In this document: positions 14,424-16,716 of the stretch, piece after piece
Layout: each line of letters opens with the position of its first letter
Numbering within the stretch: position 1 is the first letter of the stretch
Assembly (NCBI GenBank): GCA_964544115.1
Contig: CAZJBP010000081.1
Location: 1 to 16,716, forward strand
Source of the DNA: CAZJBP01 sp964544115
Lineage (GTDB): Bacteria; Verrucomicrobiota; Kiritimatiellia; UBA8416; JADHWI01
Direction: 5' to 3'
Length of the DNA: 16,716 nt
The notes under the pieces: generated by a model
The model's input: only the letters and a program-made list of their open reading frames with translations
Database searches by the model: none
Told to the model about the DNA's origin: nothing
Made by a program: the position numbers and the translations under genes

Positions 14424-16511
14424 ATGAGCAGAGCACAAAGCACCGACACCGATACCGTGGAAGGCCGCCGCATGGCGCTGGCGACGGCCCAGGCGCAGCA
14501 CTTTGTGGACACGCTGGCCGCGACCGAGCCGGTGATTCCCGAGGCAGGGATTCTGGCGGGCCCGCTTCGCCGGACGGTGTCGCCGGAAACTCCCAACCAA
14601 CTGGGCTGGGATGCCGACAACCTCCACTTCCCCATGGACGTGGGCAACCTGATGCGCCTCGGCTCCGCCGGAATAGCCCGGCGCGCCCTCGCGAACGCCG
14701 CCGGGCGACCGGCGGAGCAGGCGCACTATCTGAAGTGTATTGCCGCCACCTACGAGGCCGTCTGCTGCTTTATTGCGTCCCACGCGGCGGCCGCCGAGGG
14801 GAAAATCCGAGGCGCCAGCGCCTCCGAGAGACACCGGCTGGAAGCGATAGCGGCCAACTGCCGTGCGCTGAGCGTAGAGCCGCCTCGGACGTTCGCGCAG
14901 GCCGTTCAGCTCTTCTGGTTCGTCCACTGCATCCGCGTGACCGGCTGGTCCAGCACCATTGGCCGCCTCGACCAGCATCTGTTTCCATTCTATCGGGCGG
15001 ACGCCGCCGGTGGCCTCACGCGGGAAGACGCCCTCGAACTCCTCTGCGAGCTCTGGCGCGGCCTCAACCGCCAGGTGCCGCATCCCTCCAACGGCCTCAT
15101 GAATCTGATGGTCGGTGGGCAGGACGCCGCAGGGAACGATGCCGCCAACGAGGTCTCGTACCTGCTGATCGATACGGCCATTCGCGTCAACGATACGAAC
15201 CCCTTCGTCAGTGCGCGCGTCCACGCCCGCACGGAGAAAAGGTTTCTCGACAAGGTTATTGAGCTGCAACTCGTCGGACACGGCCAGGGGACGGTCTACA
15301 ACGATGAGCTCATCATCCCGTCCCTTGTTCGGTACGGCCTTCCGCTCGAGCTTGCGCGGAACTATGCGAACGACGGATGCAACGAGATCACCATCGACGG
15401 TCAGTCCACGATATGCCTGTGGATCGTGGACGCTTTGAAATGCCTGGAGGCGGCGCTTTTTGACGGCAAGGAGAACCCTTCCGCGCACCAGGCGCCCCGT
15501 CGTCTCCTGCTCGCCACGGAGCAGCCCCTGAATCTCGTCGATCAGGCCTACACCGGGTTTCAAAGCGGCGCCTTCAACGCCATGCGTTCCTTTGATGAGT
15601 TCCTCGAAGCGTTCATGCGGCAGTACCTTCACCACATCGATCGCGCCCTGAGGGATCAGGGCAACCTCATGAAGCAGTTCGCGGCCAACGGCGTCAGCTC
15701 GCCGCTGATGGCCGGGACCTTCGCCTCCGTTCTGGAGTCGGGCCTCGATCCGCACCGCGGCGGGGTTGAGGTCATAGAACAAGTGGTGTTCCTGGGGTCT
15801 CTGGGCACCGTGGCCGATGGCCTGGCGGCCGTCAAGAAGGTGGTCTTCGAAGAGCGGGCCTGTGCGCCGGAGCAGCTGTTAGAGGCTCTGGCGGCCGACT
15901 GGAAGGGGCACGACGCCTTGCGCGCCCTCTGTCGGGCCGCTCCTAAGTTCGGCAACGACGACGACGATGTTGACCTGATCATCGCCGACGTGATCCGGCG
16001 GGCCGTCGACCACATGAAGCGGGCGCCGTCGTTTTCCGGGCTCCCCGTATGGCCGTGCCTCTTTAATCATGCGTTTGTGAACTCAGCCCAGATGTGCGGC
16101 GCGACACCGGACGGCCGCCGCTGGATGGACCCGGTCGGTGAGCATTTTTCGCCCACACCCGGCTGCGCCGTACATGGGCCCACGGCCGTCATTCGCTCGG
16201 CCACGAAAGCGCCGCTGGCGGATTGCGTCGGGGTTGCGATCTTCCACATCGGCCTGGCGCGGTCGCTGGCGCCGCAGGGCGAAAGAAGCCGGGCGCTGAT
16301 CGAGAACCTGATCCGCACGGCCTTCCGCCTGGGCGCCACGGTCATTAACGTCGCCATTTATGATGTCGCCACACTCAAAGAGGCGCGGCTGCATCCGGAG
16401 AAGTACCCCGACCTGATCGTCAGGGTCTGGGGCTATTCGGCCCGGTTCACCAGCCTGTCCGGCGACATGCAGGACCACATCATCGCGCGCGCGATCCAGG
16501 GAGCCGCGTAG
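14424..16511 (+). CDS. Glycyl radical enzyme, pyruvate formate-lyase family (diol dehydratase/lyase-like)
   Basis: I start this at ATG 14424, 17 bases after the previous stop; the frame is open further upstream but would overlap the GH32 gene. The 695-residue protein has the PFL domain with GQGTVYNDELIIPSLVRYGLP and ANDGCNEI, where Cys319 is the expected thiyl-radical cysteine and Glu321 matches the conserved Glu of GCxE dehydratases. RVWGYSARF near the end holds the glycyl radical site, Gly670. Canonical family members are about 750-900 residues, so this is a compact form, apparently lacking part of the N-terminal helical region. Activation needs a radical-SAM activase, which is not in the window. 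The family cleaves C-C, C-O, C-N or C-S bonds in anaerobic metabolism; the motif resembles lyase/dehydratase branches more than the CysCys pair of true pyruvate formate-lyase. The substrate here is unknown but may be a product of the sugar pathway. Confidence 0.85.
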   Translation: MSRAQSTDTDTVEGRRMALATAQAQHFVDTLAATEPVIPEAGILAGPLRRTVSPETPNQLGWDADNLHFPMDVGNLMRLGSAGIARRALANAAGRPAEQAHYLKCIAATYEAVCCFIASHAAAAEGKIRGASASERHRLEAIAANCRALSVEPPRTFAQAVQLFWFVHCIRVTGWSSTIGRLDQHLFPFYRADAAGGLTREDALELLCELWRGLNRQVPHPSNGLMNLMVGGQDAAGNDAANEVSYLLIDTAIRVNDTNPFVSARVHARTEKRFLDKVIELQLVGHGQGTVYNDELIIPSLVRYGLPLELARNYANDGCNEITIDGQSTICLWIVDALKCLEAALFDGKENPSAHQAPRRLLLATEQPLNLVDQAYTGFQSGAFNAMRSFDEFLEAFMRQYLHHIDRALRDQGNLMKQFAANGVSSPLMAGTFASVLESGLDPHRGGVEVIEQVVFLGSLGTVADGLAAVKKVVFEERACAPEQLLEALAADWKGHDALRALCRAAPKFGNDDDDVDLIIADVIRRAVDHMKRAPSFSGLPVWPCLFNHAFVNSAQMCGATPDGRRWMDPVGEHFSPTPGCAVHGPTAVIRSATKAPLADCVGVAIFHIGLARSLAPQGERSRALIENLIRTAFRLGATVINVAIYDVATLKEARLHPEKYPDLIVRVWGYSARFTSLSGDMQDHIIARAIQGAA

Positions 16512-16531
16512 GGACAGCATAATAGTCCGCA

Positions 16532-16713
16532 GCACCCCTTCAGGGCGCGGATGGACAGGTCATGGGCATGCGTTCCCAGGGCGTTGCCCTGGGCTATGGA
16601 ACAGCAGGCCTTCAGCTGCCGGGCGCACCCCGAAGGGGTGCCATTCGATAGCCAGGGGCGGAGCCCCTGGACAAGGAGAAGAACGAACAACGAATGCACC
16701 CTGAAGGGGTGCA
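16532..16713. repeat. Alternating array of five palindromic hairpins
   Basis: Five short palindromes follow the glycyl radical enzyme gene. Type A units are GCACCCC-TTC-AGGGCGC (16532-16548, imperfect), GCACCCC-GAA-GGGGTGC (16625-16641, 7-bp stem) and TGCACCC-TGAAG-GGGTGCA (16695-16713, 7-bp stem). Type B units are CCCAGGGC-GTT-GCCCTGGG (16575-16593, 8-bp stem) and CCAGGGGC-GGA-GCCCCTGG (16652-16670, 8-bp stem). They alternate A-B-A-B-A. The B units face each other through flanking GCTAT and ATAGC, so larger nested folding is possible. No T-run follows any of them. Intergenic palindromes of this look are, from memory, widespread in several PVC-group genomes. They may end transcription or protect the 3' end of the operon message, and could be mobile REP-like units. 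Confidence 0.75.
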
Positions 16714-16716
16714 ACT

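Noticed and set aside
14298..15782. 494-codon minus-strand frame opposite the glycyl radical enzyme
   Set aside because: The + strand has the Cys, Glu and Gly active-site motifs in order; the antisense product matches nothing I recognise.
16433..16714. Minus-strand 93-codon frame over the hairpin array
   Set aside because: Its product is a translation of the palindromic repeats and of the antisense of the glycyl radical enzyme's end, so it is not a gene.
16512..16716. CRISPR array or structured ncRNA at the right end
   Set aside because: The repeats are short palindromes of two types with no regular spacer length and no cas gene nearby; a palindromic intergenic repeat array explains them better.

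Overview
This is a G+C-rich bacterial window whose gene content is almost entirely carbohydrate catabolism. The gene families point to a bacterium of the PVC superphylum or a similar polysaccharide degrader (Planctomycetes, Lentisphaerae or Hydrogenedentes-like): GH172/DUF2961 proteins, a GH20-beta-helix fusion, a discoidin-like secreted protein with a GGDLTDPED-type N-terminus, and palindromic intergenic hairpins. A glycyl radical enzyme implies at least part-time anaerobic life. The taxonomic guess is inference; there is no rRNA or other marker gene here.

Layout. Leftward from about 5.06 kb runs a two-gene operon: a TIM-barrel glycosidase-like protein (3782-5062), then a very large protein (1-3785, running off the left edge) that joins a GH20 beta-N-acetylhexosaminidase to a pectate-lyase-type right-handed beta-helix. 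Their start and stop codons overlap as ATGA. A short divergent control region (5063-5280) separates this operon from everything to the right, which is all on the + strand. The rightward genes are a secreted discoidin-like protein with an Ala/Lys 11-residue-repeat tail (5281-6342), a FrcK/YggC-type P-loop sugar or nucleoside kinase (6395-7042), and, after a 145-bp gap holding a perfect inverted repeat, a tight five-gene operon. That operon is two GH172 proteins in tandem (7188-9200, 9204-11246), two GH32 proteins in tandem (11269-12843, 12850-14406) and a glycyl radical enzyme of the pyruvate formate-lyase family (14424-16511). The last 200 bp hold an alternating array of five small palindromes.

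How the genes may work together (inference). GH172 includes the difructose-dianhydride/alpha-D-fructofuranosidase enzyme alphaFFase1 and alpha-D-arabinofuranosidases. GH32 enzymes cleave beta-fructofuranosides. FrcK-type kinases are encoded in fructose uptake operons of rhizobia. Together these suggest handling of an unusual fructofuranose (or arabinofuranose) glycan. None of the GH172, GH32, GH20 or TIM-barrel proteins has a visible signal peptide, so processing is probably intracellular. The glycyl radical enzyme may be a diol dehydratase or C-C lyase acting on a downstream product; its substrate is unknown. No transporter, regulator or radical-SAM activase lies in the window.

Most notable points: the GH32 pair lacks the usual Glu of the ECPD acid/base motif; four genes appear as two adjacent duplications; the GH20-beta-helix fusion is unusual; and the downstream hairpin array alternates two palindrome types.
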